From Myxococcales bacterium (lineage in GTDB: Bacteria > Myxococcota > Myxococcia > Myxococcales > Myxococcaceae), in the NCBI GenBank assembly GCA_003153055.1, contig PMBV01000165.1, forward strand, positions 1-6,567: a stretch of 6,567 nucleotides of DNA, given 5' to 3'. Below are positions 5,721-6,567 of the stretch, in pieces. The notes under the pieces are model-generated. The model saw only the letters and a list, made by a program, of their open reading frames with translations. It did no database searches and had not been told where the DNA came from. Both the position numbers and the translations under genes were made by a program. Positions within the stretch are counted from its first letter, which is position 1, and the number at the start of each line of letters is the position of its first letter.

Positions 5721-6412
5721 ATCCCTCGGCGGAGGAATTCGCGGTTGCCTTGGTCGACGCTCCCCCTTCGTCTCACGAGAAGCGCGAGCTGGCCGAGGGC
5801 AGTTCAAGCAAAGACAAGAAGAAGAAGAAAGGCCGGGAGATTTCCTTCGGTGACTTCACCGAGGTGGTCGAGGTGCCCGCCCGGCGCGACGCCCACCTGG
5901 GTGAGCTGTTCCGCGAGCGGCGCCGCATGTCGGCGGCGGCCGACGCCTACGCCCGGGCCTGGAAGGTGGTCGGTGACCGCTACGAGTCCATCAGCAACAA
6001 GTACGCGCTCACCTTGCTCGAGCTCCACCGCTACGACGAGGCCGAGAAGGTGCTCGAGGGGAGTCTCCGCCTGCACCCCGGGTCGGCCAGCACCAACGTG
6101 CACCTGGGGCGCATCAGGCTCAGGGCCAAGGCTTGGGCGCCGGCCAAGGCGGCTTACCTCGAGGCCTTGGGGGTCAACCCCTTCGACCCGGAGGTGCACG
6201 TGGCGCTGTACGCCGCTGCCGAGGCCACCCAGGACACGGTGCTCAAGGCGCGTTCGTTGGAGGCCGCCAAGTTGCTGCTCCACGTGGAGCCCCAGGTCAT
6301 GCCCGAGCTCGCTCGTCGCTTCGCCACCGCGGAAGACCTCGCCAACCTCGACATCGGCCAGGTGCTCCCCGCCGCTCCTGCCGATGCCGGGGCTCGGCCC
6401 GCCTCGCGTTGA
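5609..6412 (+). CDS. Tetratricopeptide-repeat protein with Lys-rich linker
   Basis: The open frame begins at GTG 5609, but residues 1-36 (Gly/Arg/Ala-rich) look like the out-of-frame reading of a membrane fragment. Credible coding starts at ADPSAEEF, about position 5717. A TTG at 5750 is a possible start but has no well-spaced ribosome site. Residues 54-75 are a charged linker with KDKKKKKG (68-75), followed by EISFGDFTEVVEVPARR. TPR-like helical pairs follow at about 94-124, 125-158 (NKYALTLLELHRYDEAEKVL), 159-192 (HLGRIRLRAKAWAPAKAAYL) and 193-226. There is no enzyme motif. TPRs bind proteins, so an adaptor role or the cytoplasmic tail of a larger membrane protein are both possible. The layout recalls C-terminal TPR tails of some myxobacterial membrane or peptidase proteins, a memory-based and weak comparison. 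The stop overlaps the next start (TTGA). Confidence 0.75.
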   Translation: MSGGLPGRRAARVPFDDGGGAGARRAGSGAPRRSGGADPSAEEFAVALVDAPPSSHEKRELAEGSSSKDKKKKKGREISFGDFTEVVEVPARRDAHLGELFRERRRMSAAADAYARAWKVVGDRYESISNKYALTLLELHRYDEAEKVLEGSLRLHPGSASTNVHLGRIRLRAKAWAPAKAAYLEALGVNPFDPEVHVALYAAAEATQDTVLKARSLEAAKLLLHVEPQVMPELARRFATAEDLANLDIGQVLPAAPADAGARPASR

Positions 6413-6567
6413 GCGCTCGTCGACCGGAGCTCCACCACGCTGCCCCGAGGCCCACTCCGCCGTCCACCGAGCCGGTCGTGGATGCGAGCGCGGTGACCCA
6501 GCCTGGCCCTGGTGCCGGTCGTGCGCCTCGCCGCAGCCTTGCCCGGCTCGGAGGTTACGTTGCCGAG
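6409..6567 (+). CDS. Probable start of a downstream gene, partial
   Basis: A TTG at 6409 overlaps the TPR gene stop as TTGA, a typical translational-coupling arrangement. The frame stays open for 53 codons to the window end. The product begins MSARRPELHHAAPRPTPPS and reaches RRSLARLGGYVAE. The N-terminus is Pro/Ala-rich and disordered-looking, then basic, which would suit a protein whose folded or membrane part starts just beyond the window. No domain can be named. No separate ribosome site is visible. The evidence is the overlap and the open frame, which in such GC-rich DNA is only moderate. Confidence 0.42.
   Translation, partial: MSARRPELHHAAPRPTPPSTEPVVDASAVTQPGPGAGRAPRRSLARLGGYVAE

Noticed and set aside
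4742..5776. Minus-strand open frame of 344 codons spanning the small membrane gene and the truncated gene
   Set aside because: It is Pro/Arg/Ala-rich low-complexity translation, out of frame with the recognisable FNWGGALLY/VFIDQRNDCY protein on the same strand, and it crosses a better-supported gene.

Overview
The window is high-GC bacterial DNA. Its right part has strongly GC-biased third codon positions and proteins of myxobacterial flavour: a secreted BACON/propeller protein, a TPR protein with a lysine-rich linker, and the tail of a large polytopic membrane protein. Myxococcota is my best guess. It rests on protein style rather than a marker gene, and the left-hand gene looks less GC-rich than the right half, so another high-GC proteobacterium or mixed ancestry is possible.

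Layout. (1) Positions 1-2499, plus strand: the C-terminal ~830 codons of a large, probably secreted or surface-anchored protein. It has a Gly-rich linker, one Ig-like domain, four BACON-like repeats and a C-terminal YVTN-type beta-propeller; the N-terminus lies outside the window. (2) 2468-3232, minus: an unrecognised four-helix membrane protein, converging tail-to-tail on gene 1 with a 32-base overlap over an imperfect inverted repeat. (3) About 3195-4582: a complete insertion sequence of the ISAzo13 family with a full-length DDE transposase (3232-4515, minus), imperfect terminal inverted repeats and a CTCGC (or TCGC) target duplication. (4) 4661-4975, plus: a small conserved three-helix membrane protein with a good ribosome binding site. 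(5) 4960-5505, minus: the C-terminal part of a polytopic, glycosyltransferase-like membrane protein that has lost its N-terminus. (6) About 5508-5720, plus: a fragment of another membrane protein, also without its N-terminus. (7) 5609-6412, plus: a TPR protein whose credible coding begins near 5711, one frame away from the membrane fragment. (8) 6409 to the window end: the start of a probable further gene coupled by a TTGA overlap.

The main result is the insertion. Removing the IS and one copy of the target repeat rejoins the minus-strand membrane gene in frame to a GTG start at 4595-4593, only four codons before the insertion. That gene would then have been divergent from the small membrane gene at 4661, with 65 bases between the two starts. 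The empty target is a perfect palindrome, 7-bp arms around a 5-base loop, and the element sits in the loop. The IS also supplies a replacement in-frame ATG that overlaps the transposase stop (TGATG), so the membrane gene may have been reconnected to the transposase transcript rather than simply destroyed.

The second theme is decay or rearrangement. Near 5508 two head-to-head genes both lack their 5' halves, as expected if one deletion removed the middle of a divergent pair. Near 5715 the coding frame shifts. I see no CRISPR, tRNA, rRNA, phage or defence genes, and no convincing new multi-gene system.
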